From NCBI GenBank assembly GCA_948099385.1, contig CANUEZ040000140.1, positions 1,860,001 through 1,924,000 of the forward strand: DNA of 64,000 nt, in the 5' to 3' direction. The position numbers and the translations under genes are program-made. This document shows positions 1-13,039 of this stretch, in pieces; position 1 is the stretch's first letter, and each line of letters begins with the position of its first letter. The notes under the pieces were generated by a model that made no database searches, had not been told where the DNA came from, and worked only from the letters and a program-made list of their open reading frames with translations. The stretch comes from Fasciola hepatica. Lineage: Eukaryota > Platyhelminthes > Trematoda > Plagiorchiida > Fasciolidae.

Positions 1-339
1 TTTCGACCTATGCTGCCCCTTAGAAACCCTTTTCCTTCGTGATGACCAGGCCAGTTCTCTGATGTTGAAATCCTTAGGAAGACGGAGGGAATACTCCTAC
101 GAAGCCCAGGACGAGTCCATAGTAAAGTATATTCATCTCTTTATAGAGAAAGAAAATAAACATGCTGACTGGCCGTATTTTAGTCAACTTCTATGTAGCC
201 ATAACAGAAGCCGACTTTGGCGAGGCAATCGACTGCTGTGTGGGTAGAAACCAAAAAAGTAAAACTTTACTGCGGACATTGCCAACATCAGTGTTGCTCC
301 CATCGGCCCATCAAACAACCCTTCAGTTATATAAATTCT

Positions 340-1560
340 GGAAGATTATATGCACATAACCCCGTTCCCTACAGAAGAAGTATTCATGCCTCTTCGTACC
401 CCAGGTATTGGTCCTGATGGGCTATCGTCGTCACTTTTGAAGCATTGTGGATTTGCTGTGGCTGATATGTTTACTTCTCTCTGAAACAAATCTTTGTGCC
501 CGTATTCTTCATCAGACGGCCAAAGGCCAGTCACCATTTATCCTGCACCTAAACCCTGTGATTCTGGTGCCGTGGCTACAAGCTTTCGTCCGGTTGCTCC
601 AACTTTATCCGGCCCTAAACTTTTAAAGTGTTCCATTATTATTATTATCTTCGCTGATAACTCTCTCGACGACCCATTAGAGTAGGCCTGCAAATCGGAA
701 TGGCCCGCTTAGGGAGCTACCTCTTCCTTGGTTTCCCATATAACCAAATGAATGGGTAAATCAGCAAGATCTGCGAGACGCCTTTTTCTAGATCACTTAT
801 CCGCCTTTGGTTCTACTGTGCCGTCTCTCCTTTTTCGTCAGTTGGAATCTGCCGGCTTCCTCACACCATTATTAGCATGGTTGTCTGGTTGGTCTACCAG
901 CGGAACCCAGCGCACACGACTAGGTTCTTAAACATCCAAACCCTTAGTAAATGGTCCAGAGGCATTTCAGAAGCTGCCATCCCATCCTATCCGTTTTTCT
1001 CCCATGCCGGTGATCTTTCCTCCCGTTCTCTCGTGCATTTATTCGAATATGTCTATGACGTGGCCGTTTGTCAGGCTGTTCCTGTCACTTAGAACTCCAA
1101 AGTTTTCCCATTATCCCCCAGACATTAATGACTCCTCTTTCCGGTCTGGTTCACCTCTAAATTCCTCCAAATGCTTTGAACGCATATTTACTCTTTCTGG
1201 CTTAGAGTATTCCAGTGATCAACCTGTAAATTCCACGGAAAACCTAACTATAGTGAGTTCCGCGTAACTTAGGAATCGCTATTTGACCCTTGTGGAGAAA
1301 CTTCGCCGGCTATCTTATCAAATCCGAGAGAGTGAACATTTCAATGTTCAGCGGAGTTTTTTTCTTTCTAGTTTATCGGTGTGTTTTTCCTGTTCTACTT
1401 TATCTTTCCCTTTGTATCATTACTGGCCTACTAGAGAAAGGTAAGAGGATTCTTCGTCAAAGTCTACCTTTTTCCAGTCGGTTGCCCTTCATGCCCTGGA
1501 CTGAACGGCCTGCTAAGTTGCGCGTATTTCGACTGGCAACTTTGTGAAATATTCGCCCAA
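340..1560 (+). pseudogene. Non-LTR reverse transcriptase remnant A (CR1-like)
   Basis: Decayed reverse transcriptase domain of a non-LTR retrotransposon, readable only by moving between frames. Around 395-480 the translation gives a 'GPDGLSSSLLKH' block, the usual start of the RT fingers region. Near 785-900 there is a motif-A-like 'FLDHLSAFGST' followed by 'LLFRQLESAG'. The position expected for the catalytic motif C reads 'YVYD' near 1050 instead of F/Y-A-D-D. A hydrophobic C-terminal part can be followed to about 1560. Several frameshifts and stops make it non-functional. The upstream 340 bases probably belong to the same element but give no clear motif. The copy is old and its 5' end may lie outside the window. 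Confidence 0.7.
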
Positions 1561-4500
1561 AAAGTCCCTGCAGACTCGTAGGATTGACAACCGTGGTCAG
1601 AACCTCATTTGTATTCGATTACCTAAAAGACCAACATAAGCATCGCGCGTTTACGGTTTGTTGTTTCTCATGAGTCCTATTAACATCGAGCTTCCCGAAG
1701 AATGCGTCCGTGTAGACAATGATTTTAAAAGAGGCATCCATTTTAGTGGTGAGAAATAGCACTACACCCCGCTAGACAAACCATCTCCACTTCTAATCCT
1801 GTGCTTCAAGTGTAAATAGACGATGGTTGGTTTGTCCCATTTGAACGGAAATCTCTGTTGCATATCTGCACTATCTAGCTGTGACCTCGTTGAAGGGTCG
1901 GCGCCCGTAGCTCCGATCTCTTCCTGCGCACAATCTTGTCTAGCGAGTAGCCCTGCTCAGATTCTACATTAAACCGCTCGCTTTACCCGGATCTCCCACG
2001 TATTTCACTAGCTTCCTAGATTTCATTCACATGACGCCCCAGCTTGTCACATATTATCCTTCCATAACCTGCATACACCATATCGCACACAAAGTACGTT
2101 TTCCTCACCGCTTTTTCCTTCCGCGGGTTCAGTATGCAACACGTCCAACCATCAGCTATGTTTCATATACACTTCGCGGTTATTGGTTTCAGGCCACATA
2201 TAACTCTATCAGGTCTTGTAGCACCCGTTTGGGACCACCAACGGCCCCTTTGCACCCAACATTCATCACTTTCCCGCCTTCCTCGTTTTTCTCCGGCCGT
2301 ATCCGACGCTGTGGGTGACTGCTTTCGTCTGCTTAGCTGCCTTTTTCCTGAGTTCACGTTTACATTTGTGATACGGCCTCAGTCTCTGTGCCCACCACTT
2401 CAAGCCACTCAAGGGTTTGACTTGAACGTGCTCATGGTATAAAATTAGCCATAATAGGCCTTATCACAGTTTCGCACCTTTCCACTGGCTCATGTTACAC
2501 AAGGCCCTTAGGCGGCAAAAACATTCCCGCTCGGCACTTGGTGATCGTACGTTACACCCCATGCAGTTTTTACAATTTATCTGCCCCTGGCCGCGTGAAT
2601 AGTTGCCACCATCAGTAATCGTTATTCATCCGTTTAGCCGGATTTCGCTTTGGACCCTTCCGTGTCAGCTGTTGAATGTTTATCCTCAGCTGGGACCCAC
2701 TCGGACCGCGATTGTCTTCCTTTTTTCTCTTTTCGGTTCTCCGCCCACAAGTATACACCATTCTACGATGTCCAGTAGCTCCTGGTACCAAAGCCATAGC
2801 TATTCAGTCTAGCGCATTCAGATACAAACCCGCCACCGGTCTGCCAGCCAGTCCTTGTGTTCATTGGCCCTGACCTCCTGGTCCCTTCTCAACACTGAGC
2901 GGGATACGCCTTTTACCATGTGTAAAAAATGTAGCAGTGCTTATCCTTACCTCCCATCGTTGCAGGGCTCGGTCAGATCCACCGCTTTGGCTGGCGCACA
3001 TCGGCGTGCTGGGCTCCTGCAACAGTCTACCTGCGCAGCTAAGTTAGCGAACGGCACCTCCCGTCGCCAAAAGTGGTTTTCAGGTTGGGTGCCCAGCGCA
3101 CGGTCTGTCCTATCTACTAGCGCAGCTTGCGGATTGTAAGCCTACCTCTTTTATTTTCGTTTGGCTGCTGAGGCCATGTCATTCTTGCTGTCATCTCCTA
3201 TCTTCATTAGTCTCCCATCGGAGTTAACATTATCACTCCGCATTTTAAGCCCGTAGGTAATTTCTACTCCAATTATGAAATCATCTACGTTAACCCCTTA
3301 CATCTAGCTATCACCATCTTTTATTGGTGCATTCTGGTCATCCACAAAGTCAGTCCATCCTTTTTGGCATACTCCCTCTTCTCTGCTCTCCATACAATTT
3401 GCAGCTGACCAATCACCTGTTCTATTTAAAATAATATCCATCCCCTAAGATGCAAACTGCAGCTTCTTTCGGTATATTATTGGTATTGTTCATTTTTTAA
3501 CCATGAAAAACAGACATCCCTAGTTGAAACATTTTTCCGCGATTCCTCGGCGGTTCGTGATGTATCTGGTCACTATTTGCAGTCCACCTCAGTCTGCTAT
3601 TCTTCTACAGTGCCCCTCTGTCTTTATATTCTGATGTTGCAATGCGTCATATCTTCACCAAGGACTCACACTTCAGGTAAGTCCATCCCGTATTTTTAAC
3701 TCTCCATTGCTGTTGTATGATACCTATCTAGATGACCACCTAAAGGTGTAACTTACCTTCCACATTCTCTACTACCACCTTCGTATGTCAGTCGGATCTG
3801 TAATCGCCAGAGTTATGCATCCAGATTGTCTTATTCAAAATCACCGTTTTAGTTTGGGACATCACCACCCACCTACTAGGAAGTGAGTATTTTTTGGTCG
3901 CCTACCAATTTCCTCCCGGCAGCCCCCTTTGTCACCACTTTGGCTGGTCGCTGTCCATCCTCAGAAGTGAAGCTCATCTGCTGGTTTACATCTTTCTGCA
4001 CAAAACTACCAACCCTTGTCACTTTTTTCTTCGACTGATGCATTATGTTCCATACCGACCGCTCTAACCACGTTCTTTGCATATGATTCTTTGGTGCTGC
4101 GTCCTACCCCTGTGGAGTACCTGCACTTTACACCTGTAGAATGGCCGCCATAAGCCATCCTCTATCTTTATATGTACTTCATCGCCCCTTTGTGCGCAGT
4201 TGATCCCGTAATGGCTGTGGCTTAGCATCTCAGATTGATCTCTCACCAATTACGTGTTGGTACGCCATGTGTAAGGGACAACTATTGAAGACCCTTCCAA
4301 ATGTTCTACGTGCTTTGTGGATGTCACTGTAATTGACCTCCTTTGATAAGCATGTTCATACTCCGCACTTTTGCACTCTTGTTTGTTTCCTGATACATTT
4401 GAATTTGACCTTGAAATATTTATGACTGTCCTGCTTGGACCACGGGGCTTTGAACCTTTGGGTTTTGCTGCTGAGTCTATTTGGCCGTACACTCGAGGCT

Positions 4501-5599
4501 TGAATATATTTGTAACTTTCGTGGGTTGTCAAATTAGTACCATAGAAGGTATGAACAAATCTTTTTCTGCCTTGGAGATTCCTTTGAAATGGCTAAATTT
4601 TGCTTGATTTGCGATCATTGTGACTAACACCATGGCTCATCCATTATACCTTGACCATTGGTGTCCAGTTTTCCACTCAACAATCCTGTTCTTCAGCAAC
4701 TGTACCATAATCTCAGACTCTACTGCATGTCTTAGGATTTCTCGATTCATACCAATTTCGTTTTTACTGTTATTATTATCATTGTTACTATCATTTACGC
4801 CCTCCTCCTCCTTCTCGAGCCAATGCACCAATAGTATGTTGTTCAAAGTCAGCTGTAGACTGTCTGCTGTAATATTCACCCAGTTACGTAATAAATGTCT
4901 CGTGACACAAGCCGGCCCTAATTTAATGCCTTTACCTTTTTTATAGATGTTGACCTTTGCCTAATTCTCTTGTCTCAGACTCTGACACGGTGGTCTTCAG
5001 ACCCTCTTTTCCTGCACTTTTTAGTAAGCTCCGTTCCATTCCGCGGATCACAGTCTATGCGTGACCACCACACTCCGATCGACACACATGCGCATAGCAT
5101 AGTAGGATCTCAATCCACTAACCACAGTATGCCTCTGCTGTTGCATGGCCACTCGGAAGTGCGGCACGTACTTATGCGCATATACAAGCCTCGTTACCAC
5201 TGCAAGTTCGATGCTATTGAGCACTGTTGATGCAGCAGCAGGACTGTTGTCTTCTGTTTTTCTTATTCCTCCTTAGATTCTGATGATTTAAAGGCATATC
5301 CGATGCCTTACCAGAGAAATAAAATCATATGCGTAATGCGAAAGGAAGTCGTTTAGAGATTTTTGCCGTATCATATTTTTGACAGCTCGAATTACCTCGG
5401 AATGGATACAGACGCTCCTTTTAAGATCCGCTTTTGTCCACCGCATCTATCATAGCTTTACTCTCACAGGACGTCGCATGAAACTCAATAGCAACATTTA
5501 CCCGCTAATGTGCTGAAAAAACTGGACCTGAGCACAGACAAACTTTTCTCCCCCTTCGTTTTCGAGATTCTGCTCCCTGTTGACGTTGTATTCTGCTTC
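1561..5599. other. Pyrimidine-rich stretch without a recognisable gene
   Basis: About 4 kb with no protein motif that I recognise on either strand. The plus strand is rich in C and T, like the sense-strand 3' untranslated regions of the non-LTR elements elsewhere in the window. A short ATT-rich run near 4767-4795 may be a decayed retrotransposon tail. Open frames of 60-108 codons here look like by-products of the skewed composition. I infer that the stretch is mostly decayed 3' UTR of element A or of later insertions, but no clear alignment to the better copies was seen. Confidence 0.4.
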
Positions 5600-7650
5600 A
5601 CGAATAATTCCTGACGTTAGGCCACTTTACCAACATTCCACCAGCGGCGCATTTTCATCTTTTGGATGATCTTTGACATTCATCCTGGGAACCATCTAAC
5701 ATTGTCAAACGGGAAATGCCCCTTTGCGAATTCATCAACGTTCTCTTTGATACTTTTTTACAAATCACTCCGGTGTGTCCGCCTCATACCATGCTGTTTC
5801 ATTCAGTGATCTCGAGGAAGGATCCGCCAATAATTTTTCTCTAGCTCATTTGTATATAGTGTACCTTCCGCTTTTGACAACGACGTTTGTCACAGCAATT
5901 TCATGTCTGGCCGAATTTTGTATCCCCAGAACTCGACTCAAAACCAATTTGTATTTTCAGCTTGAATTGTTTCCAAGTTGCTCCGTTCAAACTCCAATCT
6001 TCTTTGTTTTTTTTCGCTGAAATGTGTGACCCTGCACCCAAATTTCGTGAATATCCCATCGTGTTGAGTAGTTTTGGTCACTCTGATCATGCTTTTACTC
6101 TTGCATCTTGGCCAAGGCCCAGAGGTGTATTACTATCATTTCTATAACGTATGAGTCCTCTTGACCACTCCGCTTTAGATAATCCTAACTCCTAGCTTAA
6201 CCCTTTGGGATATTATTGAAACACTCCGCCAATACCATAGTGATGGTGGAGGCTATTACGAAGGGATCAGTTTCTCAATTTGATGGGACAAGACGCGGTC
6301 ACTCGTCGAATCCTGAGGAAGACTGCAAATGTTCTTGCTTACCGTTGCACAGAACGGTTAAAGACATGCTCAAATACAGGACTATTTCCAAGATTTCTGA
6401 TGCAGGCAGTCCTCTTCGCTCTCTTTCGAAAAGTAAACCGCCAAATACCAACCATTCACAAGCCACTCAGCCTAACCGGTTCTACAGCAAAAATTTAGAA
6501 AGAGTCATCTGAGGCTTGATCTCTGAAAGTCACCGCGGAAACAAGATGAAGTCAACAGCCCAGCTTTGCCTTCTTCCGGAGGTTTAATGCATCATCAACA
6601 TGCTGTCCGCCAGAGATAGAATAACAAAAGCACAAGCTTGGGTCGGGATACCGCACGCAGTTCTCATTGACTTTGCAAAAGCCCTTGACACGGTATCCCT
6701 TGCTCCGTTTTTTTCCAACTCGGGATGCACGAGCTTGACGGACGGCCAATTCCTCTATTCTGAAGATTTTCAAATGACTTCTCCCATATTTCGACCTGAA
6801 CCGATTAATTTTGATGTCTCTGGGGACTCATTTGACGGCCCACTTCTCTTCCGAATTTGTGTAAACGACCTTTCGGAAAATATTTTCGATGACATTGCAA
6901 TGAAGGCTGATGACGTGACCATTAGAGACGCTGATACCGATGCAGTCCAGTCAGCACTTGAAGCAACCATGCCCTGGTCAGTTGACTGAAGCCCACCAAT
7001 GATTGGCAAAAATGAGCTGGCTTGCTGCGGATCAACTCTTTTTAATCAGTGATACCATACCAATGCAAACGGTTGATCAGTGCGAGGTCCCCGGATTCAC
7101 TCTCTGCAGCAACTCCTCTCGGTCCGTCGGGAAAATTCGGTGAATCCTCTTTTCATGCGGTAATCAAGATAAGAATAAATTTCCTAGAATCTTCGAAGGA
7201 GAAATACATCTCCTAGACGGAGCCCTCATCCACCCAAGTCCAGAAACTGGCAACCATATTTCACACACTGGACGCGTCCTTGGCCGCAAGGAGTAAGGAA
7301 GAGCCAAAAGGAAGCCCAGAAGAGCGGCTCAGGTTCCTTTTTGTACGACATATCGTTCGAGACTCTCAAACCTGAACGTCTACACCCTAGAAACGCTTTG
7401 GGTCAGAAGAGGTCGGATACTCGTATATGATCTCTTCCCCCCAGGACTAGTTGACCGGTTATCCTAAGGCCCACGACCGGAAAACGTTGGGCCACACAGC
7501 AAGGAAATCTGGTACTTGACTGCCTGCGCCACAGCCTGTACCGTGAATGCTGGACTAAAATGAACTGTACCGGACGGCCATTCTGTTACACGCCTTGCTC
7601 CCAGCCAGTGAAAGGCAAATATTTCAGGAATTCGAAGCACTGCGGGACCA
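5600..7650 (+). pseudogene. Non-LTR element B remnant: endonuclease end, RT and thumb
   Basis: Remnant of an endonuclease-RT polyprotein. The end of an AP-like endonuclease is visible near 6045-6110 as 'LSSFGHSDHAF', with the S-D-H triad. RT follows: an 'RFYSKNLERVI' block at 6474-6510, then 'VLIDFAKALDTV' (motif A, with catalytic Asp) near 6660. 'GPLLFRICVNDLSENI' lies near 6838, and motif C reads K-A-D-D at 6903-6914. The 129-codon open stretch 6600-6989 holds most of the palm. A thumb-like stretch can be followed past 7340 to about 7650 with many stops. The substitution of F by K before the catalytic DD and the multiple frameshifts indicate a dead copy. Confidence 0.78.
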
Positions 7651-8119
7651 AAAGAATCTCAGGTAAGGGAAACTAGACTGTTTTTGGCATTTGCCGCCCG
7701 TCATGTGTTGCGATCTGATCCTTGGCGATAGGATCACAATCGGGGGGAGGGTGTGTAAGAGGTGGTGGCCTGACAATCGTTACCTTGTTCTACCATTTTT
7801 TCCTCTCTCCCGCTACCAGAGAAAAAGAGACGACGGTGTTGACCTTCACACCGTATTGGCACGTGGAAGCCTAAGGGGCTCGGTTTTGCAAACAACTGAA
7901 GGAACAGGCATACCGCCGTCAGGTCATAGATACTAAATTAAAAAATGAAAACGGAATTGATCTGATTGGAACGAGTTCTCGACAAACGCCTTCAGCTGTT
8001 TGCACGGTACCGGAACACATCTTTCTCGGTGGTCACGGAAGCTATCAGATGTGTCTGAAACCCTTCCAAAACCAACAATAAGGAGCACTGCAGGACACTA
8101 TAGAAGGGAGTCCTAGATC
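7651..8119. other. Unassigned gap between elements B and C
   Basis: No recognisable coding motif, tail or repeat seen here on either strand. It may be the 3' UTR of B or the decayed endonuclease-RT linker of C. Confidence 0.3.
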
Positions 8120-8950
8120 GGCTGAGCATGGACCTTCCTTTTCTTTGTAAGCACGTGCCCAGAAATCGTGAAACGGATTCCCCACTGCCAGCGCTGACTT
8201 TCTCTGGTGGCTCTCCCGCCACATCCACTTTAGAGGTAGCCGAAGTTTTCATATCTCTTTTCTTGTTAGATTTCAACACAACAGTAGTTCTACCCATGGA
8301 CACTATACTCTTCAGCCAAAAAAGTTGGCCTTCTTGCTGCAGCAATAAATTGATTTCTACAAATAGAAGGAACAGTACCTGAACACACCTAACCCCGTCA
8401 GTTTGCTGGAACCGGACAAAGTTCGCCATCGAATCTTTGAAGAAACCGTCTTCGCTCGGGAAATATTTCCCTCTATGCTTTTTCAGTAATGCTTAGACAA
8501 TGGGGGTTTTTCGAAATCACTGAAACGTGCTGTAAGTATTTTAGCTTATAAGAAGGTAGATCGACAACTTTCCGTTAGCCATAGGTCAATAGACCTCATC
8601 TGTATCACCAGAAACGTTTTCTAGGGAATCAAAAAAGGTGACTTTCCACGCTTCCGAGCGATAAACGCTTCCTGTCGCAGGCCCATCATGGCCTTCTTCT
8701 TGGCAGATCATGCATTATCAATGGGCTTACGGCTATGAATTGCCTGATGCAAGCCTATGATGGTAGCAAGATATCTTGTGCCGCATTCACCGGCTTTGAC
8801 GAAAGCCTTTGGCGATGTCCAGCATGTACCGCTTCTGAATAAACTAAGGAGGCACGACAATTCTCGTCACCTACTGTCCTTGGTCTGTTTCTTAGAGAAT
8901 CGGACGTTTCCAGTTTGTGTGTGCACGCCCCATTATTCACTTCCTTAAAG
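8120..8950 (+). pseudogene. Non-LTR RT remnant C
   Basis: Fragment of the RT fingers and early palm of a non-LTR element. A 'LTPSVCWN' stretch near 8387-8410 matches the block that precedes the RT core in CR1-like proteins. The motif A region is visible near 8793-8850 as 'TKAFGDVQHVPLLNKL', in which the D of the usual AFD is replaced by G. It is followed by 'CFLENRTFPV' near 8886, matching the usual SFLxNRxFxV segment. Nothing of motif C or the thumb follows, so the copy is truncated on the 3' side or decayed beyond recognition after 8950. A 145-codon reverse-strand frame covering 7992-8429 is a by-product. Confidence 0.65.
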
Positions 8951-9904
8951 CCAATCCATCCTTTTGACCACCCCCGTGTGAAAAAATCTAGTTAGTAAAA
9001 AGCACTAGTAACATGTACATGATCCCGACGGCTGCAGTGCCATCAGGAGGGATCGATAGCTTTCAATAAACAGGTAAGTGTTCCAGAGAATACCCACCAA
9101 TTCACCCAACTATTGGTGGTTGAGGGCTAAAAGGCTCCTTCAATAGACCGGCCTGGCTAACACCCCACAGACCTGATGTTTAGTGCCCAGCTTCTAGATA
9201 TACTTTATATTGAATCCAACCAGGTTTTTCCACGAGGCATACACAAGCACTTCTTGATCTTGTCAAAAAACCGAGCGGCACCGGCTTGGCACAGTGTCCT
9301 ACTCCTGCCCAGTAGAGAAGAGGGATCACAAATTGCTGAGCTCTAGTTTCGTCATCCAAACATCTTCGAGCATTTCGTTACTCAGGGCAGTAAGATCTCC
9401 TCAAAACTAACATCCCTGCGCTCGGGAAATAGCTTACTTCCCGGCTTGAACCCGCCTCCTGGAAAGCAGGTATAAAAAATCTCGAACAAGCAATTTTAAC
9501 GTAAGTACTTTTTTGGCGCCAAGGGCAAAGGTAAGATAAAATATTGTGCTTATATCACTTTATTCCATCCTTCAACCGCCAGAGAAGCGTGCTTGTCAGT
9601 TTGCAACTATGAAGTGAAACCGGCTGAGGGCAGACGCAAACAAGCATAAACTTATCCAAAACTAATGTGAGTCAAGAATTTGTGAACAATTCAAAGAAGT
9701 GCAGGTGTGTTTTCTCGCATGAGCCACCCAAAAACATCTATTCTCTTTAGGCATGTTCACCAGACACGTAAGCCAAAACCCTCTGCTCTGGCCGTGCACC
9801 TTCTTGAAGACATCCAAACTACTTCAACGGAAAGAATGACTGTGGCTCCTGTGGATCAAATCAGACTACTCGCCAAAGTGAGCCTATACCACTCTTCCTG
9901 CAAA
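8951..9904. other. Unassigned gap, possibly endonuclease part of element D
   Basis: No motif that I can defend. Its position directly upstream of the RT of D suggests decayed ORF2 sequence, but no endonuclease residues were found. The 82-codon plus-strand frame at 9707-9955 runs into the RT start of D. Confidence 0.3.
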
Positions 9905-11095
9905 AGTTGTCATATGAAACCTGGGCAGCATCCGCTTCTCTGCCTGGGATGTTGAACCACTCCTCAAGCAGGTCAATCCGTATAGCTCAGTAGGATCTGA
10001 AAATAAGCACTCTGTGAAACTAAAAGAACGTTACTTAGACTGCGGTACTTTCCGAAGCTCATGGGAGAAAGCCAAAATCAAGCCTATTTTTAAAACGGTG
10101 ACTAGTATTTCCCATCTAGCTGCAAGCCGATACCTCTAACCAGTCTCCCTGACACATTCTCAAATGCGCGATGTTACTCCATTTTCAGACGAATTACTTA
10201 ATTTCCCCCTTCCAACTAGGATTTCCGCCAGGCAGGTCATGCATCACAAACTGCTCACGGCCATGTATATTTAGGCAAAGGCCTACGACCGGGGAAAAAC
10301 CACCCTCGCCATCCCGATATTTTTTGCTAAAGCCCTCGACAGAATGACATAAACTCCCTTGCTTCACAATCTGGAAGCCCGCGGTATCAACGGTACATCC
10401 TTCTGCGTGCTCAGGAGGGCTCCTACCTTGCATGAGCGGGGGCTCTATTTTCCTCTTCATTGCCGGTCGCTACAACAGTCCCTCAGAACTCCGTACTGCA
10501 CCCTCCTTTTTCACAATCTACATGAACTTTCCTCGGGAAACCATGAGTTCCAAAATAGTCATTTACTCGGAAGATATAACCATATGGGCTCTTCAGGCAC
10601 ACAGCTGCAATCGGCGAAGGATGAAGCCAAGCGCTGGTCAGCGGACTGGAGCCTGTCAATGAGCGACGACAAATGCGTCGGCATGTACGTCTCCAGCCCA
10701 ATGAGCAGACCGTAATCAGATACTAGATTTCGGGTGGACCGTCATTCTCTCTCATCACATGAACGGCAGACTAGCACGGTCACTGTCCGAATTTTTAGCC
10801 TATCCACGGTACATTCCTCCTTATCCCCGGAAAAGACCTTCGGACTTCTTACAGAGCCTACTCTCATCCCGTTTTAGAGTACGGCAGCCAAACTTTATAC
10901 GCGAGACTCGTCCGTTACCAATACTATTCCCAACCGGTTCAGAGGAAGGCTACTAAGGCTGCGCTGGAGCCGATCGGCATATCTAACCCCTCAGAACTGA
11001 CCGTACTTAACCTCTACCCCTGGGTGTGAGAAGTGTAAAAGGGTATATTTCCCCCATCTATCAGCTTTACCTCCTCCGGACCAGCTGATCGGTCA
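9905..11095 (+). pseudogene. Non-LTR element D remnant, RT part (5' piece)
   Basis: RT of a CR1-like element, split by a later insertion; the C-terminal piece is at 12601-12776. Near 10040-10130 the 'FRSSWEKAKIKPIFK' block and an 'SLTH' segment of the fingers are visible. 'FFAKALDRM' (motif A region) lies near 10320. A 'SMSDDKCVGMYVSS' stretch follows motif C near 10657. Motif C itself reads Y-S-E-D at 10564-10575 instead of Y/F-A-D-D. Thumb sequence 'VQRKATKAALEPIG' is seen near 10930. Three or more frameshifts separate these blocks, so the copy is inactive. Confidence 0.78.
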
Positions 11096-12600
11096 TTGGC
11101 CCGACCACACTTAATTACTCAAATAAACTACGGTTTACCTGTCCTGGTGGTTCTTTCTTCTCAGCCTTTTTCGTGTTTCACCCGCAGTAAGACAATCTTA
11201 TTGGTTACGTCTCACCAGCCTTTTTGGTCTGTGCTCCCATCTTTTGTTTCGTGTGTTGACCGTCACAGGCATTTTCTGTGTGCCTTTCAGGCTGTTCCGC
11301 TTTGACGCTTACCACCTAATGTAAAACCATTGTGTCGTCTTAGATCTCACTCACAGTTTCAGTCCCTTTGATCTGCCATTACCCGATCCATCTGGTGGTC
11401 CTCCTCGCTCATTTCTCTACCACATTGTTAGCCGTCACAGCTGCTGCACCACAGACACATTCATCTCCCAGGTACCTTTCTCCATTTTATTTGCACATTT
11501 GCCCTGAGCTAATTGGCCACCTCCTTCGCCACCATCTTTTCTCTGGGTAATGTAAGTCCACTTCACAATAATTCTTCTATTCTTGACCGTCATCACATGT
11601 CTCACTTACACCAATCAGATCATCAGATCCATTCTTACATGTTTTCTTTGATGATTTATTTCATCTGCCCTATTTTGTGAACTGCTCCCCACGGTCGCCA
11701 TCACTTCTGTGTTTCCGCATTCTTTTTGTTCTCTCTATCTGTTGAGCCGCCATTCTCGCCTGTCACGGAGATAATTTGCCACAACTTTCATAAGGTAATT
11801 CTACAACTATTCGATCTAACCTAACCTAACCCTCCCAATGACCGATAATTTCTATCTAGGACCCCGTTTTTATTGCTCTTGCTACTCTTATATACATATA
11901 CATATATATACGTGCACGTATGTGTATATATGCTTTCGCTCTGCATCCTGCGTTTCCTCACCGACCTTTCCTCCTGCTATCATCCCCCCGATCATCATGA
12001 TATGCGTACATTCCTTCCATATTTGTACCTCACATCTACTGTATCCAATTCTCCCGAATCGATTTTGTCATCTGATCTATCCTTTATATCTCAGATTGCT
12101 TTCTCCCAGTTTCACAGTGAGTTTTGTGCCCTGTCGGCCGACCAACGTTTGCAGAGTGCAAATGCTCCACTGCCATCTAATCCTTTGCAGTGTATCTCTC
12201 TTTTTCTCCATTGTCTTCCACTACCGCGGTACTTTATGCCGACCTCTAGCCTTTCTTCTGCATATTGGTCAGCTTTCAGTTGTCCCCAGCCGCACCAGTC
12301 GGGCCCTCTGTTTGATGTTGACTTTCGAATTCACCGAGCTTTCGTTTGAATCCGCCCATGGGTTCATTTGCACTGGCTGCATTTTCTTTGGTGTGCATAC
12401 ACTTATCATACTTTCATCCCACTTTATTTCTCCTTCTGAGCCATTTTGTCCTATTTTTGTCATGCAAATTTCTAAACTTTCACGAACGTTTTCTGTCCGT
12501 TCCATCACTTGCAAAGACTTGATCGTGCAAGTGACACGCTTCGTGCGTCTCCGAAATACACCGTTGTTATTAATATTATTAATATTATTATCATTATTAC
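11096..12600 (+). mobile_element. 3'-UTR-only non-LTR insertion splitting element D
   Basis: About 1.5 kb of C/T-rich sequence that interrupts the RT thumb of D. It ends in an AT-rich tail (alternating ATT and AAT units at about 12564-12600), exactly where the host RT reading resumes. Just before the tail it carries a 3' end resembling that of the copy ending at 24617 (a TTGATCGTGC word, then a CCGAAATA word). It carries no RT of its own, as expected for a 5'-truncated copy. The 284-codon open frame at 11838-12692 lies across this UTR and runs into the host RT in the wrong frame. I regard it as a product of the scarcity of stop codons in pyrimidine-rich DNA. Confidence 0.68.
11886..11932. repeat. 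Short TA/CA-rich simple repeat
   Basis: Alternating purine-pyrimidine run (TATACATATACATATATATA and ACGTGCACGT words) inside the 3'-UTR insertion at 11096-12600. No function assigned. Confidence 0.7.
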
Positions 12601-12776
12601 CATTTAAACATCACTCACGGAGGCTCATACAGCAACCTTTTTCACGTCAAGTATCATTCCTATTTGGAACAAACTTCCACGAAAGATCGTAGACCCCTCA
12701 ACAAAAGGGGCTCTTAAGCGCAAGCTAGACATGCACAAGGGACTTTCATTTATTCCTTCCGCTGCCAACTTTGTTT
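12601..12776 (+). pseudogene. Element D, RT C-terminal piece
   Basis: Continuation of D after the insertion. The frame reads a 'FFTSSIIPIWNKLPRKIVD' stretch followed by 'KGALKRKLD' and ends at a TGA at about 12776. This matches the standard C-terminal signature of CR1/L2-type ORF2 proteins (FFSxRVVxxWNxLPxxVV and a following FKxxLD). The end appears to be the natural C-terminus. Confidence 0.8.
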
Positions 12777-13039
12777 GAGCAGTCGTCCGTCCATTTTGAT
12801 TTCAGGTGAACTACTCCACTCAACACACTCCTTTCTTGAGGAGTCCAGTACGCTCAACCTGACCAGAAACATTTCAGTCAGAACAGGAGAAAACGCACAT
12901 GGTCCGGGATCCACTGGTCCTGAGTCTTCAGCTAGCATAAGAAATTCAAGAACCACAAAAGTCTGAAACTTTCATCGATCTACCATTGGTTATTCTCAAA
13001 ATGAGCGCTCCATTGTTGCCGAGTTTACTTTCTTGGCTC
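12777..13039. other. Short gap between elements D and E
   Basis: No gene seen. Probably residual 3' UTR of D. Confidence 0.3.

Noticed and set aside
7992..8429. 145-codon minus-strand frame
   Set aside because: The plus strand of the same bases carries RT fingers motifs of element C, and the minus frame has no domain.
11816..11832. Telomere-like CTAACCTAACCTAACCC run
   Set aside because: Only three imperfect units inside a UTR insertion; too short to call an interstitial telomere.
11838..12692. 284-codon plus-strand open frame
   Set aside because: It crosses a C/T-rich retrotransposon UTR, its ATT tail and then host RT sequence in the wrong frame. It has no domain, and stop codons are rare in such composition.
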